NCBI GenBank assembly: GCA_904420185.1
Contig: CAJFUJ010000061.1
Coordinates: forward strand, 1-64,000
Direction of reading: 5' to 3'
Length of the DNA stretch: 64,000 nt
Source: an uncultured Butyricicoccus sp.
GTDB lineage: Bacteria > Bacillota > Clostridia > Oscillospirales > Butyricicoccaceae
Shown: in pieces, positions 1 to 7,961 of the stretch
Layout of the letters: each line of letters opens with the position of its first letter
Numbering within the stretch: the stretch's first letter is position 1
Translations under genes and position numbers: made by a program
Notes under the pieces: model-generated
What the model was told of the DNA's origin: nothing
Database searches by the model: none
Seen by the model: only the letters and a program-made list of their open reading frames with translations

Positions 1-348
1 CGCGTAGTTGACATAGTCGTTGCCCAGGACGATTACTTTGGATTGTGCATTGCTATTTATAATAACCTGCATATAAATTTCCACATTCTCAAATCCAAAT
101 CCCCGCATGGGAAGGATGGTTCTATATTCGTTATATTTGCTAAGGCATTTCAAAATTCTTTCCCCATCGTATGCGGTTAAATGTTCTATTTCAGGTTCGC
201 CGCTTTCAAAATTTTTATTATATTGGACATAGCCGACCAAGCTGGTATCGATCGCATTTTCATCTACAAGCGGCATTGGCAAAAAGAAAATGATGAGGCC
301 GCAAATGAGAGCTATCATGCGTATCCGTTTTTTCATCGGTTTCATCAT
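1..348 (-). CDS. Membrane-anchored or exported protein, 3' part beyond window edge
   Basis: An open frame of 116 codons runs without a stop off the left edge of the window, so only the N-terminal part is seen. Two adjacent ATGs (348 and 345) and a third at 336 follow an AAGGGA-type ribosome site. The start at 345 or 336 has the better spacing. The N-terminus is KKRIRMIALICGLIIFF, a positively charged stretch followed by a hydrophobic segment, i.e. a signal peptide or single membrane anchor. The next 90 residues are soluble-looking and contain no motif I recognise. It is divergent from the GntR/ABC operon. Function unknown. Confidence 0.6.
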   Translation of the reverse strand, partial: MMKPMKKRIRMIALICGLIIFFLPMPLVDENAIDTSLVGYVQYNKNFESGEPEIEHLTAYDGERILKCLSKYNEYRTILPMRGFGFENVEIYMQVIINSNAQSKVIVLGNDYVNYA

Positions 349-724
349 TCCCTTCCCATCCGTTATCCTCCGCGCAAGAATCCCTGCTCTGTCCGCCTTT
401 AAACCGGGCGGTCCGGCTAGTGGGCTGCCGGCTGCAAGGTCGACAGATAGGCAAACAGGGTTTGATAGACCTGCTGCCCACCTGGCACGACGCCAGATAC
501 AGTGTCACCCGCGCGCTGCAATTTCTGCGCCTTTTATCCGGATGACTTGCCTAAAGTATACCGGCTTTCCCTGTAAAAATCCATTCTCGTTTTTCATAAA
601 TTGACACAAAAAACTTTGTACAAACTTTTTTCACGAATTCTGTCACAAAACACCCCTTTCAAACGTGTATATAAGTAGGGGGGTCTGCGCTTTTTTCCTG
701 TCCCAAAAAAATTTCCGCAAGGGC
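349..724. other. Intergenic stretch, no gene seen
   Basis: The stretch separates the divergent left-edge gene from the GntR/ABC operon. Short ORFs are present, but none has a ribosome site or recognisable protein. The half near 600-720 is T/A-rich, with TTGACA at 601-606 but no matching -10 box. I see no tRNA or other RNA gene here. Confidence 0.5.
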
Positions 725-753
725 TTGACAAGTGCCGTTAGCGGTTGTATTAT
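725..753 (+). promoter_or_regulatory. Sigma-A promoter of the GntR/ABC operon
   Basis: A perfect -35 TTGACA (725-730), a 17-bp spacer and a -10 TATTAT (748-753) lie 44 bp upstream of the gntR start codon. Confidence 0.8.
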
Positions 754-774
754 TGTATTAACCACTTAGTACAA
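753..774. promoter_or_regulatory. Palindromic operator of the YtrA-like regulator
   Basis: A 22-bp inverted repeat reads TTGTA-N-TAA-N4-TTA-N-TACAA. It overlaps the end of the -10 box and the start site, where a bound repressor would block initiation. YtrA-type GntR regulators usually repress their own operon through such sites, so autoregulation is inferred. Confidence 0.7.
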
Positions 775-796
775 TCACACAAAAGGAGGAACGGCA

Positions 797-1168
797 ATGA
801 ATTGGAATCTACGGGATGACCGGCCGATTTGGGTGCAGCTGACCGAACAGCTCACCTTGCGCATTGTATCGGGCGAATACGCGCCAGGAGCCGCCCTGCC
901 CCCGGTGCGCTCGCTGGCGGCCGAAGCGGGGGTCAACCCCAACACCATGCAGCGCGCACTGGCCGAGCTGGAAAACCAGGGTTTAGCCGAATCCCGGCGC
1001 ACGGCCGGGCGGACGGTGACCGAAGACCTGCAGCGCATCCAAGAAACCCGGCGCAAGCTGGCGTTTGGGCGGCTGGAAGAATTTTTCGCATCTATGCGCG
1101 CGCTCGGCTACACCGACGAGCAGACCCGCGCGCTGCTCACAGAGTGGGAAAAGGAGGACCAAGCATGA
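797..1168 (+). CDS. GntR family transcriptional regulator, YtrA subfamily
   Basis: A 123-residue DNA-binding protein. Residues about 10-75 form a GntR winged helix (LPPVRSLAAEAGVNPNTMQ region) and are followed only by a short C-terminal helical tail. This is the compact YtrA architecture, which lacks an effector-binding domain. An AGGAGG lies 7 nt before the ATG. The stop codon overlaps the ATG of the ABC ATPase (ATGA), so the two are translationally coupled. The family typically represses a neighbouring ABC exporter operon and is released by cell-envelope or peptide-antibiotic stress. The operator overlapping the promoter fits this role, but the inducer cannot be told from sequence. Confidence 0.9.
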   Translation: MNWNLRDDRPIWVQLTEQLTLRIVSGEYAPGAALPPVRSLAAEAGVNPNTMQRALAELENQGLAESRRTAGRTVTEDLQRIQETRRKLAFGRLEEFFASMRALGYTDEQTRALLTEWEKEDQA

Positions 1169-1872
1169 ACGACACATTGATTGTAGCCCAAGGGCTGACC
1201 AAAACCTATAACGCCATCCCTGCGCTCGACCACATCGACCTGACGGTGGGCAGCGGCCGCATTGTTGGCCTGTTGGGACCCAACGGCTCGGGCAAAACCA
1301 CCCTTATCAAGCTGTTATGCGGCCTGTTGCAGCCGACCACCGGCCTGCTGACCGTGGATGGCCACGCGCCGGGCATCTACACCAAGAGCATCATCTCGTA
1401 TCTGCCCGACCGGATGTACTTCGCCGACTGGATGAAAACCAACGACCTGATTGACTTTTTCGCCGATTTCTACCAGGACTTCGACCGGAAAAAGGCCATG
1501 GAAATGCTGGCCACCCTGCACATCGGCCCCAACGAACGGCTCAAGACCCTGTCCAAGGGCACCAAGGAAAAGGTGCAGCTCGCGCTCATCATGAGCCGGC
1601 AGGCCAAGCTCTACCTGCTTGACGAGCCAATCGCTGGCGTGGACCCGGCAGCGCGCGACTTCATTTTGAACACCATTTTGACCAACTACAATGAAAACGG
1701 CACCGTACTGCTGTCCACCCACCTGATCGCCGACATCGAGCGGGTACTCGACGAGGTCATCTTCCTGCAGATCGGCCATGTGGTCCGGCACGATACGGTG
1801 GACAACATCCGCGAAAACGAGGGCAAATCGGTCGATCAGCTGTTCCGTGAGATCTTTGCCTACGGTATTTGA
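1165..1872 (+). CDS. ABC transporter ATP-binding protein
   Basis: A 235-residue ATPase subunit. Walker A GPNGSGKTT is at residues 38-46, a degenerate signature LSKGTKEKVQL is mid-protein, Walker B is LYLLDEP, and the switch histidine is in LLSTHL. The signature reads LSKG rather than LSGG, as is common in the YtrB/BcrA-like exporters paired with GntR regulators. The start is the ATG overlapping the gntR stop, preceded by AAGGAGG. The longer upstream frame runs through gntR in another frame and is not real. It energises the permease encoded next. The substrate is unknown; drug, lipid or peptide export is the family norm. Confidence 0.9.
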   Translation: MNDTLIVAQGLTKTYNAIPALDHIDLTVGSGRIVGLLGPNGSGKTTLIKLLCGLLQPTTGLLTVDGHAPGIYTKSIISYLPDRMYFADWMKTNDLIDFFADFYQDFDRKKAMEMLATLHIGPNERLKTLSKGTKEKVQLALIMSRQAKLYLLDEPIAGVDPAARDFILNTILTNYNENGTVLLSTHLIADIERVLDEVIFLQIGHVVRHDTVDNIRENEGKSVDQLFREIFAYGI

Positions 1873-1888
1873 GAAAGGGGGAATTTTT

Positions 1889-2740
1889 ATGTACCGCAAG
1901 CTTTGCAAATATGAATTCAAATCCATTGGGCGCACCCTGCTGCCCATCTATCTGGCGGTGATTGTGGTTTCCATCATCAATGCGTTTTCTATGAGCGTAT
2001 CGCAGCAGTTCACCGACGGGTTCGCTTTTTCGTCGGGCGGCGCGCTGCAAGATATTTTGGGGCTGCTGCAGGTCGTGTTCGTATTCGCCTACTTCGCCCT
2101 GCTGTGCGCGCTGTTTGTGCTGACCTTGGTCATCATCATCCAGCGGTTTTACAAGGGCCTTTTGTGCGACGAAGGGTATTTGATGTTCACCCTGCCGGTC
2201 AAGACCTGGCATCTGATCGCTTCCAAGGCCACCGCAGCGCTGGTGATGTCCATCCTCAGCGCGATTGCGGCCATGATTTCGATCTTCATCCTGGCCACGG
2301 GCGCCATGTCCGACCCGGCGAATTTTCTCTTCTCCCTCATCAACCCGAAAAACTGGGCCATGTTCTTCTATGACGCCAGCACGGTTTCGCCGCTTTGGCC
2401 GCTGTATGCCCTGGAGCTGTTGGCGCTGCTCATCGTCGGCGCACTCGCTTCGCTGTTTCACATCTATGTGTCCCTGGCGCTGGGGCATCTGTTCAAAAAG
2501 CACCGCATTTTGCTGGCGATTGTGGCCTATATCGTCATTTCGATGGCGCTGAGCTTTTTGAGCGGCATGGGCCTGATCGTGCTGGGCAGCTGGCTGGAGT
2601 TTGTGGTCGTGCTTCCGCTGACCGGCAACGCAGCGGCGCAGCTGGTGATTGGCGGGATGCTCGTTTGGAGCTTGCTGCAGCTGGTTGCCTTCTTCATTGG
2701 CACCGAACGCATTTTGTCCAAAAAGCTCAATCTCGAATAA
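1889..2740 (+). CDS. ABC transporter permease
   Basis: A 283-residue integral membrane protein with about six hydrophobic segments, starting MYRKLCKYEFKSIGR. This N-terminus is typical of ABC-2-type permeases partnered with YtrA/YtrB-like modules. The ATG follows the ATPase stop by 16 nt and has an AAAGGGGG ribosome site. No extracellular domain of size is evident, so this is a simple exporter core. With the preceding two genes it forms a three-gene operon ended by a hairpin at 2762. The hydrophobic profile is seen; the assignment rests on context and family resemblance. Confidence 0.85.
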   Translation: MYRKLCKYEFKSIGRTLLPIYLAVIVVSIINAFSMSVSQQFTDGFAFSSGGALQDILGLLQVVFVFAYFALLCALFVLTLVIIIQRFYKGLLCDEGYLMFTLPVKTWHLIASKATAALVMSILSAIAAMISIFILATGAMSDPANFLFSLINPKNWAMFFYDASTVSPLWPLYALELLALLIVGALASLFHIYVSLALGHLFKKHRILLAIVAYIVISMALSFLSGMGLIVLGSWLEFVVVLPLTGNAAAQLVIGGMLVWSLLQLVAFFIGTERILSKKLNLE

Positions 2741-2761
2741 ACGCATTCCCAATGGCGTGGG

Positions 2762-2800
2762 AGCCTGGGCAAGGTGGCGGCCTTGTCCAGGCTATTTTTC
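2762..2800 (+). terminator. Intrinsic terminator of the ABC operon
   Basis: A 13-bp stem (2762-2774 with 2781-2793, one G-T pair) with a 6-nt loop is followed by TATTTTTC, 20 bp after the permease stop. Confidence 0.8.
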
Positions 2801-2856
2801 ATAACTTTTTGCAGCTCCGGCCGGGCTTTTTTTCTTGGGCGCATCCTGCTTTTTGT

Positions 2857-2885
2857 TTGCATCCGCTTGTGAATCCGGCTATAAT
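2857..2885 (+). promoter_or_regulatory. Promoter of nadE
   Basis: A -35-like TTGCAT (2857-2862), a 17-bp spacer and a perfect -10 TATAAT (2880-2885) lie 46 bp upstream of the nadE start. Confidence 0.6.
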
Positions 2886-2931
2886 AAAAAAAGATACTTG
2901 TATTCTGAAGATTGTGGAGGTCAATGCTCCT

Positions 2932-4839
2932 ATGAAAGATGGATTTTTAAAAGTTGCAGCTGCCACACCCCGTATTCGCGTGGCCGACTGCTCGTATAAC
3001 GCCTCGCGTGTGGAAGCTATGGCGGCAGAAGCGGCCGAACACGGGGCCGCACTGCTGGTGTTCCCCGAATTGTGCCTGACCGGCTACACCTGCGGCGATT
3101 TGTTTTTGCAGGACAGCCTGCTGCAAGGTGCAGAGCAGGCGCTGGCGCGCGTTATCGACGCTTCGGCGCGGCACGCAGTTTTGCTGGTTGTCGGCCTGCC
3201 TTTCCGGCTGGACGGCGCGCTTTATAATGTGGCGGCTGTCGTTTGCCGCGGCAAGCTGCTCGGTTTGGTCCCCAAGCACAGCATCCCCAATTATGGGGAA
3301 TTCTATGAAGCCCGGCATTTTACCTCTGGACGGGGCATTGCGCCCATGCCCGTGCACATCTGCGGGCAGGACACCTGGTTTGGCGACGGGTTGCTGTTCC
3401 GCTGCAACGATTTGCCGGCCTTTGTGCTCGGCTGCGAAATCTGTGAGGATTTGTGGGTCGCCGACCCGCCCAGCGCCCGGCTGGCCGCCGCCGGGGCGAC
3501 TGTCATCGCCAACCCCTCGGCATCGGATGAAACCATCGGCAAAGCGGCCTACCGCCGCGAGCTGGTTCGCAGCCATTCGGCCCGGCTGCTGTGCGGCTAT
3601 GTGTACGCCGATGCTGGTATGGGCGAATCCACCCAGGACCTGATCTTCTCCGGCCACGACCTGATCGCCGAAAATGGCGGCATTTTGGCCGAAAGTAAGC
3701 GGTTTTCTACCGGTATCCTGTATTCTGAGCTGGATTTGTCCCGGCTGCTGCACGAGCGCCGCCGCATGAACACCTTTGCTTCCCAGCCAGGCACCTATAC
3801 CGAAGTGCAGTTTGATCTGCCGCTGCGCGACACCGTGCTCACCCGTCCCTTTGCGCAGACGCCCTTTGTCCCGTCTGACAAAGCCGACCTGGAAAACCGC
3901 TGCGAGGAAATCCTGCATATGCAGGCCACCGGCTTGGCTACCCGGATGCAGCACACCCGCTGCAAAACCGCAGTGATCGGTTTGTCCGGGGGCTTGGACT
4001 CCACGCTGGCGCTGATCGTCACCGTACACGCCTTTGACCTGCTTGGCCTGGACCGCAGCGGCATCCATGCGGTGACCATGCCCTGCTTTGGCACAACCAC
4101 CCGCACCAAATCCAACGCCATGCGCCTGGCCGAGGGCTATGGTGCAACGCTGCACACGGTGGATATCAAGGATGCAGTCAGCCAGCATTTCAAAGATATT
4201 GGCCACACTTGGGAAAACCACAACGTGACCTTTGAAAATGCCCAGGCGCGGATGCGCACCCTGGTGCTCATGGATCTGGCCAATGAAATGGGCGGTTTAG
4301 TCATCGGCACCGGCGACTTAAGCGAGCTTGCGCTGGGCTGGGCGACCTACAATGGCGACCATATGTCCATGTATGGCGTCAACGCTTCCATCCCCAAAAC
4401 CCTGGTGCGGTATTTGACCGCTTATGAGGCCGCCCACGCGCCTGAAGAACTGCGCAGCATCCTGGTCGATGTGCTGAATACCCCGGTCTCCCCTGAACTT
4501 CTGCCGCCCAAAGACGGCGAAATCAGTCAGAAAACCGAAGAATTGGTCGGCCCGTATGAACTGCACGATTTCTTCTTATATTATATGGTACGGTTTGGTT
4601 ATGCGCCGCGCAAAATCTTCCGCGTAGCCCGGTTGGCCTTTGCCGGTGTCTACGATGACGAAACCATCAAAAAATGGCTGGTTACCTTTATCCGCCGTTT
4701 CTTTAACCAACAATTCAAGCGTTCCTGCCTACCTGACGGCCCCAAGGTTGGTTCGGTCACCCTATCTCCGCGCGGCGATTGGCGTATGCCGAGCGATGCG
4801 GTCAGCGAACTATGGCTGAGTGAGGCGGAAAGCTTATAA
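2932..4839 (+). CDS. nadE: Glutamine-dependent NAD+ synthetase
   Basis: Last step of NAD biosynthesis: ATP-dependent amidation of deamido-NAD+ with glutamine as nitrogen donor. The 635-residue length fits the bifunctional enzyme. The N-terminal nitrilase-type glutaminase shows its triad surroundings: Glu46 in LLVFPELCLTGY, the lysine of GLVPKHSIPNYGEF, and the cysteine of LGCEICEDLW. The C-terminal synthetase has the PP-loop VIGLSGGLDSTLAL and the GTGDLSELALGW segment. The ATG was chosen for its upstream TGTGGAGG site; in-frame codons further upstream belong to the terminator and promoter. It is monocistronic or leads into the nudix gene 47 bp downstream. Confidence 0.95.
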   Translation: MKDGFLKVAAATPRIRVADCSYNASRVEAMAAEAAEHGAALLVFPELCLTGYTCGDLFLQDSLLQGAEQALARVIDASARHAVLLVVGLPFRLDGALYNVAAVVCRGKLLGLVPKHSIPNYGEFYEARHFTSGRGIAPMPVHICGQDTWFGDGLLFRCNDLPAFVLGCEICEDLWVADPPSARLAAAGATVIANPSASDETIGKAAYRRELVRSHSARLLCGYVYADAGMGESTQDLIFSGHDLIAENGGILAESKRFSTGILYSELDLSRLLHERRRMNTFASQPGTYTEVQFDLPLRDTVLTRPFAQTPFVPSDKADLENRCEEILHMQATGLATRMQHTRCKTAVIGLSGGLDSTLALIVTVHAFDLLGLDRSGIHAVTMPCFGTTTRTKSNAMRLAEGYGATLHTVDIKDAVSQHFKDIGHTWENHNVTFENAQARMRTLVLMDLANEMGGLVIGTGDLSELALGWATYNGDHMSMYGVNASIPKTLVRYLTAYEAAHAPEELRSILVDVLNTPVSPELLPPKDGEISQKTEELVGPYELHDFFLYYMVRFGYAPRKIFRVARLAFAGVYDDETIKKWLVTFIRRFFNQQFKRSCLPDGPKVGSVTLSPRGDWRMPSDAVSELWLSEAESL

Positions 4840-4886
4840 ATTATACATTCTCCATCCGGCGCAGTATTAAGAAAGAAGGAATCTAT

Positions 4887-5270
4887 ATGGCAACCGAAGT
4901 TGTTGCGGCACTCATCCGCCAAAACGACAAATTCCTCATCTGCCAGCGTCCGGCACATCAATCACACAGCCTACAATGGGAATTTGTCGGCGGTAAGATC
5001 GAACCCGGCGAAACCCCTGAACAAGCGCTTGTCCGCGAATGCCAAGAAGAATTGGCGATCACCGTGCGGGTTGGCAGCCTATTTATGGAAGTCACCCATA
5101 CCTATCCCGATAAGACCATTCATCTGCGGCTTTACAACGCGGAAATCCTTGCGGGGACGCCGCAGCGTATTGAGCCTGCTGACATCCGATGGGTCACTCC
5201 AGCCGAAGCGCTGTCCTATCCCTTCTGTGAGGCCGACACCGCCATTTTGGAGCGCTTGCAGCAACCGTGA
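4887..5270 (+). CDS. Nudix hydrolase, MutT/8-oxo-dGTP diphosphatase type
   Basis: A 127-residue nudix protein. The box at residues 35-58 (GGKIEPGETPEQALVRECQ then EELAI) matches GX5EX7REUXEEXGU except that the usual Gly near the end is Ala. The size, the start with an antimutator-like ATEVVAALI strand, and WEFVGGK just before the box resemble MutT-type enzymes that clear oxidised nucleotides, although CTP pyrophosphohydrolases look similar. An AGAAAGAAGG ribosome site precedes the ATG. Its stop codon lies inside the palindromic operator of the downstream ferredoxin promoter. Confidence 0.85.
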   Translation: MATEVVAALIRQNDKFLICQRPAHQSHSLQWEFVGGKIEPGETPEQALVRECQEELAITVRVGSLFMEVTHTYPDKTIHLRLYNAEILAGTPQRIEPADIRWVTPAEALSYPFCEADTAILERLQQP

Positions 5271-5282
5271 CCTGGTCACGGT
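5264..5282. promoter_or_regulatory. Crp/Fnr-type operator of the ferredoxin promoter
   Basis: A perfect inverted repeat ACCGTGAC-CTG-GTCACGGT. Its centre (5273) is 31.5 bp upstream of the centre of the -10 box TATCCT (5302-5307), i.e. about -41 from the start site, the class II activator position. The same motif and the same spacing occur before the thioredoxin gene. Confidence 0.7.
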
Positions 5283-5364
5283 GCGCACCGCCGGAGTTTG
5301 GTATCCTATTGCCATCAAGAAAACCGTCCGCTTCCACTGGCGGGCCATTTGGGAGGAATGAAGG

Positions 5365-5580
5365 ATGCCGCAAACCCGTTTGCGCCGCGCGCGCCAAGCC
5401 ATTGTAGACCAAGACCTATGTGTTGCCTGCGGCTGCTGCATGAAAGCCTGTCCACGCGCCGCTATCCAGGTTCAAAAAGGCGTATATGCCGTAGTAGACG
5501 CGGCCTTATGCGTTGGCTGCGGCCTATGCGCCAAGGCCTGCCCGGCTTCGGTGATCTCTGTCGGGGAGGTTGCCATATGA
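5365..5580 (+). CDS. 2[4Fe-4S] ferredoxin
   Basis: A 71-residue ferredoxin with two CxxCxxCxxxCP cluster motifs: Cys19, 22, 25, 29 and Cys49, 52, 55, 59. Extra Cys24 lies within the first motif. It should carry electrons at low potential in the cytoplasm. A GGAGGAATGAAGG site precedes the ATG, and the stop overlaps the next ATG (ATGA). The next gene encodes a membrane protein with cysteine motifs, so this ferredoxin probably serves that protein. Transcription is likely activated from the palindrome at 5264-5282 by the neighbouring Crp/Fnr regulator. Confidence 0.9.
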   Translation: MPQTRLRRARQAIVDQDLCVACGCCMKACPRAAIQVQKGVYAVVDAALCVGCGLCAKACPASVISVGEVAI

Positions 5581-6146
5581 AAAAGCATTGGTACGATTAT
5601 CTGTGGATTTTTTCGTCTGTCTATCTCATCCTCGGCTTTTTTAATATCCTATTCGCCTGGCTGGGGATGCTGTGTTTTCTCATCCCGCTGGTGATCGCCA
5701 CAGCCGGCGGCGGCAAGGCCTATTGCAACCGTTACTGCGGCCGCGGCCAGCTGTTTTCGCTGCTGGGCGGCAAATTGGGGCTGTCCCGCAACAAACAAAT
5801 CCCCGCCTTTTTGCACAGCAAATGGTTCCGGTATGGGTTCCTGGCCTTTTTCATGGCCATGTTCCTGGTGATGCTCTTCAACACCTACCTGGTGTTTGCG
5901 GGCGCGCAGGACCTGCGCCAAGCGGTCACCCTGCTTTGGACCTTCCGCCTGCCCTGGCACTGGGCCTATCACGGCACGCTGTTTGCCCCCTGGGTTGCCC
6001 AGTTTGCCTTTGGGTTTTACAGTGTGATGCTCACCTCGACCGTGCTGGGACTTGCCACCATGGCACTGTTCAAACCGCGGGCTTGGTGCGTGTACTGTCC
6101 CATGGGGACCATGACCCAACTGATTTGCAAGGCCAAAAACCAGTGA
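5577..6146 (+). CDS. NapH/CcoG-like iron-sulphur membrane protein
   Basis: A 189-residue protein with about four to five hydrophobic helices and two cysteine motifs characteristic of the NapH/NosR/RdxA (4Fe-4S binding) superfamily: CNRYCGRG at residues 50-57 and WCVYCPMGT near the C-terminus. Known relatives move electrons between quinones or ferredoxins and periplasmic partners, or support metal handling and cofactor insertion. The protein lacks the soluble C-terminal ferredoxin domain of full-length NapH. The separate ferredoxin encoded just upstream, with overlapping stop and start, may supply that part in trans. The partner reaction is not evident. Confidence 0.75.
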   Translation: MKKHWYDYLWIFSSVYLILGFFNILFAWLGMLCFLIPLVIATAGGGKAYCNRYCGRGQLFSLLGGKLGLSRNKQIPAFLHSKWFRYGFLAFFMAMFLVMLFNTYLVFAGAQDLRQAVTLLWTFRLPWHWAYHGTLFAPWVAQFAFGFYSVMLTSTVLGLATMALFKPRAWCVYCPMGTMTQLICKAKNQ

Positions 6147-6158
6147 CTTGATCACGGT
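6141..6158. promoter_or_regulatory. Crp/Fnr-type operator of the thioredoxin promoter
   Basis: CAGTGACTTGATCACGGT matches the site at 5264 (GTGAC-YTG-RTCACGGT). Its centre is again 31.5 bp from the centre of a -10 box, TATACT (6178-6183). Like the first site, it overlaps the stop codon of the upstream gene. Confidence 0.7.
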
Positions 6159-6224
6159 ATTTTCATCCCATACCGGGTATACTAAAAGCATACAAAAACT
6201 TCTCCACTGAAAGGGGCAATTGAT

Positions 6225-6533
6225 ATGTCGATTCTTCATATTACCAAGGACAATTTCCAAGCCGAAGTGCTGCAATCCGACCGTCCGGTTCTGTTGGATT
6301 TCTGGGCATCCTGGTGCGGCCCCTGCCGCATGGTCGCGCCCATCCTGGAGGAAATCGCAGCCGAAACCGACCGTTTTTACATTGGTAAGATCGATGTGGA
6401 CGCCGAGCCCGAGCTGGCCGCACAGTTCCGCATCATGAGCATCCCGACACTTATCGTCATTCAGAACGGCCAGGTAGTCAATCAGGCGGTTGGCGCACGT
6501 GGCAAAGAGGATATCCTCAGCATGATTCCCTAA
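6225..6533 (+). CDS. trxA: Thioredoxin
   Basis: A 102-residue thioredoxin-fold protein with the classical active site WCGPC (Cys31, Cys34), an Asp in FWASW context and the cis-Pro in MSIPTL. It reduces protein disulphides in the cytoplasm and is recharged by thioredoxin reductase, which is not in this window. GAAAGGGGC precedes the ATG. The promoter -10 TATACT and the upstream palindrome suggest control by the Crp/Fnr protein encoded convergently downstream. That would link thiol reduction to the ferredoxin/NapH-like pair. Confidence 0.93.
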   Translation: MSILHITKDNFQAEVLQSDRPVLLDFWASWCGPCRMVAPILEEIAAETDRFYIGKIDVDAEPELAAQFRIMSIPTLIVIQNGQVVNQAVGARGKEDILSMIP

Positions 6534-6566
6534 ACCAATCTCCTACTCCCCGAGTAATTCCTTACA

Positions 6567-6622
6567 CAAAAACCCAAAATGCCGCGGTTCCCTTTCGGGT
6601 ACCTGCGGCATTTTGGGTTTTT
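6567..6622. terminator. Bidirectional terminator between trxA and the Crp/Fnr gene
   Basis: A long stem with arms AAAACCCAAAATGCCGC and GCGGCATTTTGGGTTTT around a GTTCCCTTTCGGGTACCT loop has A-runs and T-runs on the two sides, so it can end transcription from both convergent genes. Confidence 0.9.
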
Positions 6623-7277
6623 ATTGCGCCAGTGTCCGCAGCCGTTTTCGGTCCAACAGCTGCACTGTCCCGCGCGACAGGCGCACCAGCCCTTCGGACT
6701 GGAAATATTTGAGCATCCGCGTAACCACCTCGCGGGCCGAACCCATGTGGGCGGCGATTTTTTCGTGGGTGATGGCCAGGGTGTCGCTCTGCTCAACCTG
6801 GCTCTCCTCCAACAGGAAGTCGGCCAGGCGGCTGTCAAACCGCTTGAACAAAATCTGATCCATCCGCCACATAATTTCCGACAGGCGGGTGGCCATGAGT
6901 TCGTTGGTGTAATTGGCTGCTGCGGCCGATTGCTGCATGATCTCTTGATACAGCCCCGCCGGGATGACCCACAGCGCCGCATCGGTTTCGGCTTCGATCA
7001 CCACGTCGAATTGCAGGCTGGCCATCATGCAGGAGGCCGAAAACAGGCAGATATCCCCTTCAAACAGGCGGTAGAGGGTGACCTCCTTGCCCTCTTCCGA
7101 GCGCATAAACGCGCGCAGCCGTCCCGACTGCACGACCAGCAACCCCACGCAGTCGGCTGACCCGTTGTGCAGCACCGTCCCTTTGGCGACCTGGCGCAGC
7201 GTGGCCGCATCTTGCAGGCGCTGCTGCTGCGCGGGCGTCAGCTTATCCCAAATCGGAAAATATTGTTCCAGCGGCAT
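6621..7277 (-). CDS. Crp/Fnr family transcriptional regulator
   Basis: A 218-residue regulator with a cyclic-nucleotide-binding-fold sensor domain (about 20-130), a dimerisation helix, and a C-terminal HTH (about 150-205). The recognition helix SAREVVTR keeps the Arg182-Glu183-x3-Arg187 pattern that lets Crp read GTGA half-sites. That predicts the GTGAC sites found before the ferredoxin and trxA genes. There is no Fnr-type N-terminal cysteine cluster. Cys43, Cys77 and Cys83 (in DICLFSASC) might sense redox state, but this is only a guess. The ATG has a GGAGGCGG site. Ligand unknown. Confidence 0.9.
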   Translation of the reverse strand: MPLEQYFPIWDKLTPAQQQRLQDAATLRQVAKGTVLHNGSADCVGLLVVQSGRLRAFMRSEEGKEVTLYRLFEGDICLFSASCMMASLQFDVVIEAETDAALWVIPAGLYQEIMQQSAAAANYTNELMATRLSEIMWRMDQILFKRFDSRLADFLLEESQVEQSDTLAITHEKIAAHMGSAREVVTRMLKYFQSEGLVRLSRGTVQLLDRKRLRTLAQ

Positions 7278-7412
7278 GATGTCCGCCTCCCCTTGGCTTT
7301 TTCTTTATCATAGCATACCGCGCGGCGGCTGCACAACCCCGCCGCCCGACACTTTTTCCAAAAAATCGCGCGGATTTTGGCGCAGACTCTATATTTTCCC
7401 TGCGTAATATGG

Positions 7413-7418
7413 TATGAT
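7413..7418 (+). promoter_or_regulatory. Possible -10 box upstream of the small exported protein
   Basis: TATGAT preceded by GG lies 45 bp before the start codon. No convincing -35 hexamer is seen at 17 bp (TATATT). Confidence 0.35.
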
Positions 7419-7462
7419 AAAATCGATTATACGGTGGGAGCCCTAAGCAAGGAGTGGTTGTG

Positions 7463-7921
7463 ATGAGAAAAACCGGTTCGCGGCTGTTTTTGGCGGCCAT
7501 GACGCTTGTGTGCCTGTGGGGCGCGTACCACTGCCCGACCCAGCCGGTTCTGCCGGACGCTTCGGACGATCTCTACTTCGATGTCATCCGCTTGGACTAC
7601 CAATCCTACAATGCACCTTGGCGCGCCTCGGGCGGGCATACCATCGCCGGGCTGGAAGCCGAAACCCTGCTTGCACTGCTGCAGGCGGGCAAATTGCAGC
7701 CCTCTTTGGGGTTCGACGCGCAGACCTCAGTCCAGGCCCGCTCGGGCGACGTCATTTTCTATTGCCCCCTGTACCACACCGGCGATGTCAGCCAGCGCAT
7801 GGAGCTGCGCCTGTATCAGCTCGCCGGGCAGACCAAGGGCTATCTGTATCTGCCGGATGGGACGTGCTATGCGCTGGAACCCACCGCGCCGCTGCTCGAA
7901 TTTGTGAAGGCCCGCATCTGA
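7463..7921 (+). CDS. Small exported protein of unknown function
   Basis: A 152-residue protein beginning MRKTGSRLFLAAMTLVCLWG, a signal peptide or N-terminal anchor, followed by a soluble domain with alternating strand-like segments. The ATG at 7463 is favoured over the in-frame GTG at 7454 because AAGGAG lies 8 nt before it. There is no lipobox. It is a single gene between the divergent Crp/Fnr gene and pepF, with its own terminator. I do not recognise the family. It resembles small secreted proteins of unknown role in Oscillospirales only in a general way. Confidence 0.7.
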   Translation: MRKTGSRLFLAAMTLVCLWGAYHCPTQPVLPDASDDLYFDVIRLDYQSYNAPWRASGGHTIAGLEAETLLALLQAGKLQPSLGFDAQTSVQARSGDVIFYCPLYHTGDVSQRMELRLYQLAGQTKGYLYLPDGTCYALEPTAPLLEFVKARI

Positions 7922-7932
7922 GCCATGTGCGC

Positions 7933-7961
7933 TTCCCTGCCCGCCGGGGCAGGGAATTTTT
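7933..7961 (+). terminator. Intrinsic terminator
   Basis: TTCCCTGCCC pairs with GGGCAGGGAA, followed by TTTTT, 12 bp after the stop of the small exported protein. Confidence 0.88.

Noticed and set aside
829-1164. N-terminal extension of the ABC ATPase frame
   Set aside because: The extension overlaps gntR in another frame. The ATG at 1165 has AAGGAGG and the usual gntR-overlapping position.
1757-4221. Long minus-strand frames opposite the ABC permease and nadE
   Set aside because: Both plus-strand proteins carry clear family motifs or hydrophobic profiles; the antisense products are low-complexity Gln/Arg/Gly-rich.
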